64,000 bases of DNA from contig CACWLC010000003.1 in the NCBI GenBank assembly GCA_902761605.1, positions 1 to 64,000 on the forward strand. Reading direction: 5' to 3'. This DNA comes from an uncultured Prevotellaceae bacterium. Its GTDB lineage: Bacteria; Bacteroidota; Bacteroidia; Bacteroidales; Bacteroidaceae. Below the pieces are notes generated by a model. The model made no database searches. It was given only the letters and a program-made list of their open reading frames with translations, and was not told where the DNA came from. Below, one piece after another: positions 24,107 to 32,605 of the stretch. Both the position numbers and the translations under genes were made by a program. Numbering within the stretch: the stretch's first letter is position 1; each line of letters starts with the position of its first letter.

Positions 24107-25672
24107 TTAAAATAGTGGCTCTGCGGAACAGGCATTGGGGGCCCTGATACGTATTGCTTTAGCAATTGTAGGTGCAATACGGTCTGTGGTGACAGCTGTC
24201 TTTACCTTCTCGGCATTGATGCCTGCACCAAAGAAAATGATAGGGAACTGTGTGTATGAAGCCCTGGAGAGATGATTCTCCTGGGTACTCTCGTTGAGTA
24301 TCCTCCAACCGGGGGATACCTCAATCATAATGTCTCCGTTGTGTTCGGGATGGAAGGCGTTTCTCACCTTCTCAATCTGTGGGTTGTTGCTGCTAAGCAA
24401 CTGCAGGGCGGTATATACATTCCTTACTCCCTCGAGCTGTGAGATAAACTCCTGGGCTCTCTGTCCTGCATCGGTGAGACTGATCCTCTTGCTCTCTAAG
24501 AGCTTGTGATTCAGGTATAACTGGTTCCTGAACGATGTCTCCACATATCTTCCTTGTCCCCAGATAGCACCAAAGTACATATTGAGGAGATTGGCGGTAC
24601 GCTCCATATAGAACGTGCCGGAGGGGATACGGTATTTCGCATAGTCGGAGTCTTCTTCATCACTGTAGCCTGTGCTTGTGATGACAAACAGCACATGCTC
24701 AGCACCCAGTCTTTTCTGTAGGGTCTTAATGAGTTTTGCTATCTCTCTGTCGAGTCTTGCATATGTGTCCTGCAGTTCCAACTGACATTCTGACACTGGC
24801 TTATGATCAAACGTTCCTGCATAGTAGGTGACACTCAGGAGGTCTGTGATACGGTCATAGCCTATACCATAGTTGGTGACACATTGCAGGGCTGTCTCTG
24901 TGACATCGGCATTGATGAGTCCGGATGCCTGATACTCTATGAATTTTCTTTCGCCTTTGAAAGCGTGTTTGAATGGCTTCTGGTCTCCAACGTGCTGATA
25001 GTAGTTAAACGTGCCTGAGAGTTCTATAAATGGCTCCCAGAGGGTCTTTTTTATATTTACTGCTGGTGAACGTAACTCATTGTTAGCCAACAACCATTGT
25101 GGCATCGGATTAAAGTAATATGCACTACTTTTCCATTGACCTGTCTGAGTGTCAAGCCATATAGCTCCATCAGCAGCATGACCTGCTGAGAGGATGGCTG
25201 CATCCTGTTGTGGGGCAATAGCGAAAACTTTTGCTAATCCCTGAGTCGCAGCCTTCAGTTCATCGCCTAAGGTAGATACCTGAATCTGAGCAGGCGAGGG
25301 GAGTCCTTGTTGCTTTGGATCATCAGTGCAGGAAACAGGTCTCAGACTCTCCTTGTTCATCCACTGACTACCGTTTATCCCGTGATAATATGGCGATACA
25401 CCGGTTATCACTGACGTTATGGCAGAGGCTCTGTCCATGCCTGTAAAGGTATAGTAGGCATTCTCGTATACCAGTCCCTCCTTTAGCAGCTTCTTCAGTC
25501 CCTCCTGGCCATATAGCGGTGAGAAGGCATCGAGATAGTCTGTCCTCAACTGGTCTATGGTGATATTCACCACGAGTCGTGGGGCATATTGTATCTTCTC
25601 CTGTCCTGAGGCTTCTGCATAGAACCCCAGTACCGCTAACATTGTTATATATAAATATCTCTTATTTCGCAT
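24107..25672 (-). CDS. Alkaline-phosphatase-superfamily protein with degenerate metal site
   Basis: The 521-residue secreted protein has a signal peptide (MRNKRYLYITMLAVLGFYAE, then ASGQ). Its fold is close to PafA-type phosphatases: VVNITIDQLRTDYLDAFSPL with the first metal Asp, the nucleophile region YYTFTGMDRASAITSVITG, HGINGSQWMN, and the C-terminal DRIAPTIAKAIRIRAPNAC. The other zinc ligands seem to be replaced. The expected TDYVGH reads TYYAGT, the expected TADHG reads TSTGY, and the expected THVP reads TQFP. This points to an inactive or re-purposed enzyme rather than a hydrolase. It overlaps the DUF4105 gene by 11 bases, so the two are translationally coupled and probably act together in the envelope. 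Confidence 0.7.
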   Translation of the reverse strand: MRNKRYLYITMLAVLGFYAEASGQEKIQYAPRLVVNITIDQLRTDYLDAFSPLYGQEGLKKLLKEGLVYENAYYTFTGMDRASAITSVITGVSPYYHGINGSQWMNKESLRPVSCTDDPKQQGLPSPAQIQVSTLGDELKAATQGLAKVFAIAPQQDAAILSAGHAADGAIWLDTQTGQWKSSAYYFNPMPQWLLANNELRSPAVNIKKTLWEPFIELSGTFNYYQHVGDQKPFKHAFKGERKFIEYQASGLINADVTETALQCVTNYGIGYDRITDLLSVTYYAGTFDHKPVSECQLELQDTYARLDREIAKLIKTLQKRLGAEHVLFVITSTGYSDEEDSDYAKYRIPSGTFYMERTANLLNMYFGAIWGQGRYVETSFRNQLYLNHKLLESKRISLTDAGQRAQEFISQLEGVRNVYTALQLLSSNNPQIEKVRNAFHPEHNGDIMIEVSPGWRILNESTQENHLSRASYTQFPIIFFGAGINAEKVKTAVTTDRIAPTIAKAIRIRAPNACSAEPLF

Positions 25673-26888
25673 ATCTAATCACTATTCTACTCAGCAAACA
25701 TAGTGCCAAACTCCAAATCCCCTCCGGATATGACTGCCAGATGCCTCCTAAGGCATAGAGCACAATCATTACTGCCAGAACCTTAAACCAGGTGTTGCGG
25801 CCTTTTACAACCGATGGGATGAAGAACAACGGCAGAGGGTTAAACAACAGTATATTCAGGTTTATCGATGTAGTAGGATGCTGTGAGAATATCATCACGG
25901 TAAGCAACAGACCTATGAGGCCTTCTGCTACCATAAGCATCACATCCCACCATATAAAACATTTCTTTTGTTTCCACTCTACAAACATGATACTAAGCGC
26001 AACCAACACAATGATAATTGCCATCTCAGTAGGCGACAGTATCCAGTCGGGCTCTATCATCTGAACGCCAGGAGGAACAACATCTCTCTGTTCTTTTACC
26101 AGTGGTCTGTATTCTCCATTGGCATATACCTGAGCCATTGCCATATCCTGCATGAGGTTCGTGGGCAGAAACTCCTGTTCTATCCTGTCTGTCTTGAAAT
26201 CAGCCTTCAGGCCTAAGAGTATATCATTACCGAATCTGCTCCAGTCGTGATTGCGGTTACACTCACGGACCATTTCTCTGAATGTCGGCTTGTAATCCTC
26301 TCTGTCTGCCCATTCTACTTTCCCGTTAAGGCTCCGTTCGATGATGTCTCTTGGCCTTGTAGAACAGTTGTCATAGAAGTAATTATACCTATATACCTTA
26401 TTCTCTGGTTTCAGATTCTCTGCAAGTGCCTTCTGCAGATTCCTCTTCTCGTCATTGGTGAGATTGATAACCTGTTCTGTTACCGAAGAGCCCCATTTCC
26501 TGTAATAAGGTACAAAGTACTCATATTTGATAGCTCCTAATTCATAGTCTGTAAGACCGAAGACAAACCTCAGAACGAAATATGGTTTGTTGAAATTAAA
26601 CAGTCCCCAGTTGAATACATGATCCTGACCGGCTGTTGGTCCTGTCTTATGCAGGTCATGCCATCTGAGTGCCGAGTGTCCATAAAGACTGTAAATCTCC
26701 TCGTGGGGAGAACAGGTGATAAGACTGACCTCAACAGAGTCCATTGGGTCGATTTCGCTAAAAACAGTGTCATTACTCTCAGATACCGGTGAGAGACCAT
26801 TTTGTGCATAAGAAACACTTATTCCACTGATAATCAGAGTGATAAGTGCTATAAATCGCAGTTTTGTAACTTTTTCTAAATGTTTCAC
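25662..26888 (-). CDS. DUF4105-domain membrane protein (near-leaderless GTG start)
   Basis: The product has a signal sequence (VKHLEKVTKLRFIALITLII), then a DUF4105/Lnb N-terminal-type periplasmic domain. That domain includes SLITCSPHEEIYSLYGHSAL, DHVFNWGLFNF and YRYNYFYDNCSTRPRDIIE, with the conserved His and Cys expected of a papain-like thiol fold. At least four membrane helices follow after residue ~270. Related domains occur in lipoprotein N-acyltransferase Lnb, but activity here is only inferred. No ATG exists between the promoter box (TATTTTTGC, minus strand, 26892-26900) and the signal peptide. The GTG at 26888 therefore appears to be the start, with little or no leader. It overlaps the phosphatase-fold gene by 11 bases. 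The divergent gene starts at 26977. Confidence 0.75.
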   Translation of the reverse strand: MKHLEKVTKLRFIALITLIISGISVSYAQNGLSPVSESNDTVFSEIDPMDSVEVSLITCSPHEEIYSLYGHSALRWHDLHKTGPTAGQDHVFNWGLFNFNKPYFVLRFVFGLTDYELGAIKYEYFVPYYRKWGSSVTEQVINLTNDEKRNLQKALAENLKPENKVYRYNYFYDNCSTRPRDIIERSLNGKVEWADREDYKPTFREMVRECNRNHDWSRFGNDILLGLKADFKTDRIEQEFLPTNLMQDMAMAQVYANGEYRPLVKEQRDVVPPGVQMIEPDWILSPTEMAIIIVLVALSIMFVEWKQKKCFIWWDVMLMVAEGLIGLLLTVMIFSQHPTTSINLNILLFNPLPLFFIPSVVKGRNTWFKVLAVMIVLYALGGIWQSYPEGIWSLALCLLSRIVIRYAK

Positions 26889-26891
26889 GAT

Positions 26892-26900
26892 GCAAAAATA
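26892..26900 (-). promoter_or_regulatory. -7 box of the DUF4105 gene
   Basis: The minus strand reads TATTTTTGC, only 3 bases from the GTG start at 26888. Confidence 0.5.
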
Positions 26901-26945
26901 ACTTATATTTTCGAAGAAAAAGCCATTATTTCGGTTTTTTTTCAA

Positions 26946-26954
26946 TAATTTTGC
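26946..26954 (+). promoter_or_regulatory. -7 box of the 26977 gene
   Basis: TAATTTTGC lies 22 bases before the ATG at 26977, back to back with the DUF4105 promoter. Confidence 0.6.
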
Positions 26955-26976
26955 ACCCTGAAATAAAAAAAAGTAG

Positions 26977-28326
26977 ATGATAGCAAAAACTTCACATAAA
27001 AAATGGTGTGCGGTTAAGAGTAATCTCTTACCTCTCACCTCCCACCTCTCACTTAAATCATTCATTGCCTCGATGGCTTTGATGGCCTCTTTGTCAGCTT
27101 TTGCCCAGGGAGGAACAGTCTCTCCTTACAGCCAATATGCTTTCGGAGAACAGGCTGTCGGTGGAGGATCATACAACAGAGGAATGAATGGCCTGGGATA
27201 TGCTCTTAACAATGGTGCTCAGGTTAATCCCCTAAACCCTGCCTCATATGCTTCTGTAGACTCTCTGACGATGCTTTTCGACATGGGTCTCTCTGGTCAG
27301 ATAACTAATTTCAATGAAAACGGTACCAAGTTAAACCGTCGTCAGGCCAGTTTCGAGTATATCATGGGTTCTTTCCGTGCATGGAAGAATGTGGGTGTCA
27401 CCTTCGGACTGTTGCCAGTCACCAATATCGGATACGAGTATACCACCTCAACAAAGCTCACAGATGCCAGCAAAACCACAGTAGAGACTGTTCATGGCGG
27501 TGAGGGCGGATTGCATCAGTTGTTCGTGGGTATGGGTGTACGTCCCATAAAGAACCTTGCTTTAGGAGCCAACTTCGCATATCTGTGGGGTGACCTGGAA
27601 AGAGGTGTTGCTACCACCACTGTTAATACATTCAACGCCCTTCATAAGGTGTATCGTGCTTCCGTAAGCAGTTATAATGTCGAATTGGGACTGCAGTATT
27701 ACCAGCCTATCGGTAAGGATAATATGTTGACTATCGGAGCGAAGTATTCACTTGGTCATAAGCTTGGTTCTGATCCTGAGTGTATGGTTATATCCTCCAA
27801 TTCCCAGATCTCAAAGGCTGATACCACCTCAATGAAGATAAACAATGGTCTCGAACTGCCTCATATCTTGGGTGTAGGAGCATCTTATCGTCATAGCGCT
27901 CAGTGGGTCATTGGTGCTGATGTGGAGCTGCAGCGTTGGAGCAAGACAGAGTTCCCTGAGTATTCCAATGGCAAATACACCCTTCAGAGTGGTTTCTTCG
28001 ATGACCGTTACCGACTGGCTGTGGGAGGTGAGTTGTGTCCTCGTTGGAACTCAAGAAACTTCTTCCATCGTATCAGATATCGTGTAGGTGCGGGATATAC
28101 TACACCTTATTATAAAATAAATGGCCAGGATGGTCCTCGTGAGATAAGTGCAACCATCGGTTTCGGTATTCCCATCATGAATGCGTATAACAACCGCTCA
28201 TTCCTTAACATCAGTGCTCAGTATGTCAACAACTCTGCCACTGGTCTTATCAAGGAGAATACCTTCCGGATCAATATCGGTCTGACATTCAATGAGAAGT
28301 GGTTCGCTAAATGGAAAGTCGAGTGA
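26977..28326 (+). CDS. Outer-membrane protein, FadL/OMPP1-like
   Basis: The 449-residue barrel protein opens, after its signal peptide, with GGTVSPYSQYAFGEQAVGGG and GMNGLGYALNNGAQVNPLNP. ASYASVDSLTMLFDMGLSG follows. This N-terminal hatch-like pattern is shared by Bacteroidetes members of the OMPP1/FadL/TodX group. Gly/aromatic strands continue to the C-terminus. FadL-type channels import hydrophobic molecules; the substrate here is unknown. The signal peptide is unusually long: its n-region (residues ~16-28) is encoded by a 7-base repeat array at 27025-27052, and the hydrophobic part is FIASMALMASLSAFAQ. An internal ATG at 27073 (MALMASLSAFAQ) could be an alternative start. lptC follows with a 16-base overlap. 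Confidence 0.75.
   Translation: MIAKTSHKKWCAVKSNLLPLTSHLSLKSFIASMALMASLSAFAQGGTVSPYSQYAFGEQAVGGGSYNRGMNGLGYALNNGAQVNPLNPASYASVDSLTMLFDMGLSGQITNFNENGTKLNRRQASFEYIMGSFRAWKNVGVTFGLLPVTNIGYEYTTSTKLTDASKTTVETVHGGEGGLHQLFVGMGVRPIKNLALGANFAYLWGDLERGVATTTVNTFNALHKVYRASVSSYNVELGLQYYQPIGKDNMLTIGAKYSLGHKLGSDPECMVISSNSQISKADTTSMKINNGLELPHILGVGASYRHSAQWVIGADVELQRWSKTEFPEYSNGKYTLQSGFFDDRYRLAVGGELCPRWNSRNFFHRIRYRVGAGYTTPYYKINGQDGPREISATIGFGIPIMNAYNNRSFLNISAQYVNNSATGLIKENTFRINIGLTFNEKWFAKWKVE
27025..27052. repeat. 7-base repeat array inside a signal peptide
   Basis: Units CTCTTAC, CTCTCAC, CTCCCAC and CTCTCAC encode NLLPLTSHLSLK ahead of the hydrophobic core of the FadL-like protein's signal peptide. Confidence 0.8.
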
Positions 28327-28967
28327 TTAAAAGAATCTATCTGTGTTTTATTTTATCTGTGGTTATTTGCTCCTGTACTGAAGTGCAAGAGCACACTGCT
28401 CCTGCAGTCAATGATCGTGACTCTGCCTCTGTGATGACCAGCTATGGCGTGAATACCCTTATCAGTGACTCTGGTGTCATCAAATATAAGATTGTTACCG
28501 AACGATGGGATGTGAATACCATCAAACAGCCATCGCGATGGACTTTTGAGAAGGGAGTCTTCTTCGAGCAGTTTGACGAGAAATTCCATACTGAAGGATA
28601 TATCCAGGCTGATACTGCCTGGTACTATGACCAGAAGAAACTCTGGCATCTTCGTGGAAGGGTTCGTATCCGCAATGTCAATGGCCTTATCTACGAGTCG
28701 CAGGAACTTTTCTGGGATGGTCTGAAACACGAGCTATACTCAAATGTGTTCTCTAAGGTAACTACTCCCGAACGTACGTTACAGGGCACGTATTTCCTTT
28801 CCGACGAACGTATGACCCACTATACAGTCTCCAATTCCAAAGGTTCTTTCACTACCGAGTCGATGGAACAGAAAGACGAATCATCATCCACTCCTGCTGA
28901 TACCTCTCAGGTTGAGCAGACTCCATTACGTCCAAGATTGGAGAAACACTCCAGAACTGCTCAATAA
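28311..28967 (+). CDS. lptC: LPS export protein LptC
   Basis: The 218-residue protein has a lipoprotein-like leader (MESRVIKRIYLCFILSVVIC then SC) with a cysteine at residue 22. The LptC/DUF1239 beta-jellyroll follows: YGVNTLISDSGVIKYKIVTE, FEKGVFFEQFDEKFHTEGYI, ADTAWYYDQKKLWHLRGRVR and ESQELFWDGLKHELYSN. In the Lpt bridge it links the inner-membrane transporter to LptA. Lipid-anchored LptC-like proteins of this size are typical of Bacteroidetes. It overlaps the FadL-like gene by 16 bases, and the CBS/CorC gene begins one base after its stop, so the three form an operon. The hydrophilic C-terminal tail (SSTPADTSQVEQTPLRPRLE) is low in complexity. Confidence 0.88.
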   Translation: MESRVIKRIYLCFILSVVICSCTEVQEHTAPAVNDRDSASVMTSYGVNTLISDSGVIKYKIVTERWDVNTIKQPSRWTFEKGVFFEQFDEKFHTEGYIQADTAWYYDQKKLWHLRGRVRIRNVNGLIYESQELFWDGLKHELYSNVFSKVTTPERTLQGTYFLSDERMTHYTVSNSKGSFTTESMEQKDESSSTPADTSQVEQTPLRPRLEKHSRTAQ

Positions 28968-28968
28968 T

Positions 28969-30285
28969 ATGTCTTCTCTGATTATCGCCATAATAATATC
29001 GATGCTTTTCTCTGCATTCTTCTCGGGAATGGAGATAGCCTTTGTTTCTTCCAACAGGATGTTGGCAGAGATGGACCGAGAGAAGCATGGTATCTCGCAG
29101 AAGGCATTGGATATCTTCTACCAGCACCCGAGCAACTTCGTGTCTACGATGCTGGTGGGCAATAACATAGCCCTTGTCATCTATGGTATCCTCTTTGCCC
29201 AGATCTTCGACCAGACGCTCTTTGCTCCTCTCAACGACTCGGGTAGGGTGATATGCGACACATTGCTCTCTACGGTAGTGGTGCTCTTTACAGGTGAGTT
29301 CCTGCCCAAGACGCTCTTTAAGAGCAATCCCAACTCAATGCTCACTTTCTTTGCTATTCCTGCTTGGATCTGTTATGTGATGCTCTATCCTATATCCAAA
29401 TTCGCTACCCTGATAGCAAAGGGCATTCTTCGTATCTTCGGTGTCCACATGGACAAGAACGTTGCTGACAAGGAGTTCACAAAGGTCGACCTCGATTATC
29501 TGGTGCAGTCATCGATAGATAATGCCAAAGATAGTGAGAAGATAGGTGAAAGGCTACGGGTAGGGGAGCGTAGCTCGGGAATGGAGGTCAAATTCTTCCA
29601 GAATGCCCTGGATTTCTCCGAGACAAAGGTTCGTGACTGTATGGTTCCCCGAACAGAGATCGATGCCATCGAGGATACCTCTACCCTAGAACAGCTCAAA
29701 CAGACCTTCGTTGAGTCTGGTCATTCCAAGATCCTTGTCTATCATGAGGATATCGACCATATCATAGGTTACATCCACTCTTCGGATATGTTCCGATTAC
29801 CGCAGGGCCAAGATAACAATCCACTATCCACTATCCACTCTCAACTGGTGCGTAAGATTTCCTTTGTGCCCGAGACGATGTTGGCCCAGAAACTTATGAA
29901 ACAGCTGATGGCTGAGAAACGCTCTCTGGCGGTGGTTGTCGATGAGTTTGGAGGCACCTCGGGATTGGTGTCACTTGAGGATATAATGGAGGAGATAACA
30001 GGTGAGATCGAGGATGAGCACGATAACACAAATCTCGTGTCGAAGAAACTGGAAAACGGAGAGTATATCCTCTCTGCCCGACTGGAGATAGAGAAGATCA
30101 ACGAACAGTTTGATCTTGACCTCCCGGAGAGTGATGATTACATGACTCTTGGAGGACTGATTCTGCATGAATACCAATCATTCCCGAAACTCAACGAAGT
30201 GATCAGAATTGCTCAGTTTGAGTTCAAAATCATTAAGAATACAGCAACAAAAATAGAACTTGTCCGCTTAAAAGTGGTCGAATAA
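28969..30285 (+). CDS. CNNM/CorC-type transporter-associated protein (GldE-like)
   Basis: The 438-residue protein has an N-terminal DUF21/CNNM membrane domain with about four helices (IIAIIISMLFSAFFSGMEIA; the FSGMEIAF motif is diagnostic). A CBS pair follows (VPRTEIDAIEDTSTLEQLKQ onward), and then a C-terminal CorC/HlyC domain ending IAQFEFKIIKNTATKIELVR. Family members are linked to Mg2+/Co2+ efflux; the Bacteroidetes version is often called GldE, but no gliding genes are nearby. The ATG at 28969 is chosen, one base after the lptC stop. Two repeats sit inside the gene: a 35-base palindromic element (29548-29582, encoding ERLRVGERSSGM) and a 7-base array (29818-29848, encoding NPLSTIHSQL). 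Confidence 0.85.
   Translation: MSSLIIAIIISMLFSAFFSGMEIAFVSSNRMLAEMDREKHGISQKALDIFYQHPSNFVSTMLVGNNIALVIYGILFAQIFDQTLFAPLNDSGRVICDTLLSTVVVLFTGEFLPKTLFKSNPNSMLTFFAIPAWICYVMLYPISKFATLIAKGILRIFGVHMDKNVADKEFTKVDLDYLVQSSIDNAKDSEKIGERLRVGERSSGMEVKFFQNALDFSETKVRDCMVPRTEIDAIEDTSTLEQLKQTFVESGHSKILVYHEDIDHIIGYIHSSDMFRLPQGQDNNPLSTIHSQLVRKISFVPETMLAQKLMKQLMAEKRSLAVVVDEFGGTSGLVSLEDIMEEITGEIEDEHDNTNLVSKKLENGEYILSARLEIEKINEQFDLDLPESDDYMTLGGLILHEYQSFPKLNEVIRIAQFEFKIIKNTATKIELVRLKVVE
29548..29582. repeat. 35-base REP-like element inside a coding sequence
   Basis: The element starts GAAAGGCTACGGGTAGG and ends GCTCGGGAAT, with a GAGC/GCTC palindromic core. It matches 55126-55160 in reverse orientation with 32 of 35 identical bases. 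Both copies lie in open reading frames. Confidence 0.8.
29818..29848. repeat. 7-base repeat array inside the CNNM/CorC gene
   Basis: ATCCACT three times, then CTCAACT, encode NPLSTIHSQL between the CBS motifs. Confidence 0.8.
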
Positions 30286-30304
30286 GCGAAAATTCCCTAA
30301 AATT

Positions 30305-30337
30305 TTTGCTCAATTCAACAAAAAATAGTAATTTTGC
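30305..30337 (+). promoter_or_regulatory. Promoter of the PpiD-type gene
   Basis: TTTG (30305-30308) and TAATTTTGC (30329-30337) are 20 bases apart. The leader to the ATG at 30394 is about 50 nt. Confidence 0.75.
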
Positions 30338-30393
30338 AGCCGCTTTGTGCATACATACGTGTGAATAATAAAAATATAAAATAATAATTTAAA

Positions 30394-32529
30394 ATGGCAG
30401 CTTTAGGAAAAATCAGAAAAAGAGGCGTGACCCTTGTTATTATCATCGGTCTCGGTCTTTTCGCCTTTATTGCTGAAGAGGCAGTTCGCAGTTGCGAGGC
30501 AACAAAGAACCAGCAGCGTCAGCAGATTGGCGAAGTGTTAGGAAACAAAGTAAACGTACAGGAATTCCAGGCACTCGTTGACGAGTATCAGGAGGTGATG
30601 AAGATGACTCAGGGTCGTGACAACTTCTCTGAGGAGGAGCTCAACCAGATCAAGGATCAGGTATGGAACCAGTACATCTCTCAGCAGATTATCGCCAATG
30701 AGGCAGGTAAGGTAGGTCTTACCGTTACCGACGAGGAGATGCAGAACATCATGAAGGAGGGTACCAACCCCATGTTGTTGCAGAGTCCTTTCGTAAACCA
30801 GCAGACAGGTCGTTTTGATGCTACTCAGCTCACTAAGTTCCTGGCTGACTATAAGAAGAACGCTTCTAACCCTCAGCTCGCTGAGTCTTATGAGCGTATC
30901 TACAAGTACTGGCAGTTTATCGAGAAGCAGCTTCGCACTCAGACTCTCGCTCAGAAGTACCAGAGCCTGATCGCAGGTAGCCTTCTCTCTAACCCTATAT
31001 CTGCAAAGATGTCTTTCGAGGGTCAGAACAAGGAGAGCGATATCCTTCTCGCAAGTCTTCCTTACAGCAGCATCAACGATAACGATGTACAGGTATCAGA
31101 TGCTGACCTGAAGGCAAAGTTCGAGGAGCAGAAGGAGCAGTTCAAGCAGACCATCGAGAGCCGTGACATCAAGTATGTCGGTTTCCAGGTTGTTGCTTCA
31201 GCAGCTGACCGTGCAGAACTGATGAAGACCATGAACGATGCTTGTGCAAAGCTCGAGAGTGGTGCCAGTGCAGCAGAGGTAGTACGTAAGGCCCAGAGCC
31301 AGTTCGCTTATACTGGCATCGCAGCTACAAAGCGTGCTTATCCTTCTGATATTGCAGCAAAGCTCGACTCAATGAGCGTTGGTCAGACCACAAAGCCTTT
31401 CGAGACAAAGTCTGACAACACTCTCAATGTTGTTAAGCTCCTTGCCAAGACTCAGGCTCCTGACTCTATCGAGTATCGTCAGATCCAGGTGGCAGGTGCT
31501 ACTCCTGAGGCAGCAAAGAAGACTGCTGACAGTATCCTTGTAGCTCTCAAGGCAGGTGCTGACTTTGAGGCAACAGCCAAGAAGTACGGTCAGGAGGGTG
31601 CAAAGCAGTGGCTCACCTCTGCAATGTACGAGAACTCTAACACTATGGATGAGGACAGCAAGAACTACCTTAACAGCATCCAGACTCTTGCAGTCAATGA
31701 TGTTAAGCTCCTTGAGTTCTCTGCAGGTAGCATCATCCTTCAGGTAACAGCCCGCAAGGCAATGGTCGACAAGTATGATGTAGCCGTTGTTAAGCACACC
31801 ATCGATTTCTCTAAGCAGACTTATTCTGACGCATATAATAAGTTCAGCCAGTATGTATCTGAGAACAAGACTATCGCTGACCTCGAGAAGAATGCCGCTA
31901 AGTTCGGTTTCCAGGTTCAGGAGCGTAAGGATATTTTCAATAACGAGCACAATGTAGTAGGTCTCCGTTCTACTCGTGAGGCAATGAAGTGGATCTTCGA
32001 TGCCAAGGAGGGTGAGGTATCTCCTCTGTATGAGTGTGGTAACAATGACAACCTGCTTGTTGTAGCCCTGACAAAGATTCATCCTGTAGGCTATCGTGAC
32101 CTCGATGGTGTTAAGGAGATGCTGAAGCAGGAGGTTCTTCGCGACAAGAAGTTCGAGATCCTGAAGGGTAAGCTTGCTGCTGTTAAGACTATTGCTGACG
32201 CTCAGAAGGCCGGTGCAAAGGTTGACTCAGTAAACCAGATTACCTTCTCTGCTCCTGTATTCGTACAGGCAACAGGTTCTTCAGAGCCAGCTCTGAGTGG
32301 TGCTGTAGCAGTTACAGCCCAGGGCCAGATGTCTAAGGCTCCTGTTAAGGGTAATGGTGGTGCTTATGTCTTCCAGGTAGTTAAGAAGGCTGACCGTGAG
32401 GGTGCAAAGTTCGATGCCAAGACTCAGGAGCAGATGCTCTCTCAGCAGGCAATGCAGGCAGCATCACGCTTCATGTCTGAGCTCTACCAGAAGGCTAACG
32501 TTGTTGATAACCGTTACCTCTTCTTCTAA
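30394..32529 (+). CDS. Membrane-anchored peptidyl-prolyl isomerase, PpiD/SurA-like
   Basis: The 711-residue periplasmic folding factor is anchored by one N-terminal helix, VTLVIIIGLGLFAFIAEEAV. A SurA/PpiD N-terminal chaperone domain follows (EVLGNKVNVQEFQALVDEYQ; YISQQIIANEAGKVGLTVTD). A parvulin-type region spans about residues 355-460 (IEYRQIQVAGATPEAAKKTA, FEATAKKYGQEGAKQWLTSA), with a second PPIase-like region further on. It probably assists outer-membrane protein maturation after SecYEG export. The codons are strongly biased, as in highly expressed genes. It starts from its own promoter downstream of the lptC operon and ends at a bidirectional terminator. Confidence 0.9.
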   Translation: MAALGKIRKRGVTLVIIIGLGLFAFIAEEAVRSCEATKNQQRQQIGEVLGNKVNVQEFQALVDEYQEVMKMTQGRDNFSEEELNQIKDQVWNQYISQQIIANEAGKVGLTVTDEEMQNIMKEGTNPMLLQSPFVNQQTGRFDATQLTKFLADYKKNASNPQLAESYERIYKYWQFIEKQLRTQTLAQKYQSLIAGSLLSNPISAKMSFEGQNKESDILLASLPYSSINDNDVQVSDADLKAKFEEQKEQFKQTIESRDIKYVGFQVVASAADRAELMKTMNDACAKLESGASAAEVVRKAQSQFAYTGIAATKRAYPSDIAAKLDSMSVGQTTKPFETKSDNTLNVVKLLAKTQAPDSIEYRQIQVAGATPEAAKKTADSILVALKAGADFEATAKKYGQEGAKQWLTSAMYENSNTMDEDSKNYLNSIQTLAVNDVKLLEFSAGSIILQVTARKAMVDKYDVAVVKHTIDFSKQTYSDAYNKFSQYVSENKTIADLEKNAAKFGFQVQERKDIFNNEHNVVGLRSTREAMKWIFDAKEGEVSPLYECGNNDNLLVVALTKIHPVGYRDLDGVKEMLKQEVLRDKKFEILKGKLAAVKTIADAQKAGAKVDSVNQITFSAPVFVQATGSSEPALSGAVAVTAQGQMSKAPVKGNGGAYVFQVVKKADREGAKFDAKTQEQMLSQQAMQAASRFMSELYQKANVVDNRYLFF

Positions 32530-32570
32530 AGAAAGAAGTTTGGCTTAAACAGATTTTAGGTCTTTAATTA

Positions 32571-32605
32571 AAATATAGTCTCGCTAACCTGCGGGACTAT
32601 ATTTT
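32571..32605. terminator. Bidirectional terminator
   Basis: AAATATAGTC-TCGC pairs with GCGGGACTATATTT, followed by T. It separates the PpiD-type gene from the convergent UpxY-type gene, whose stop codon lies in the stem. Confidence 0.85.

Noticed and set aside
31369..32082. A 237-codon minus-strand frame inside the PpiD-type gene
   Set aside because: Shadow frame of a strongly codon-biased gene; Leu/Ser-rich translation without domain.
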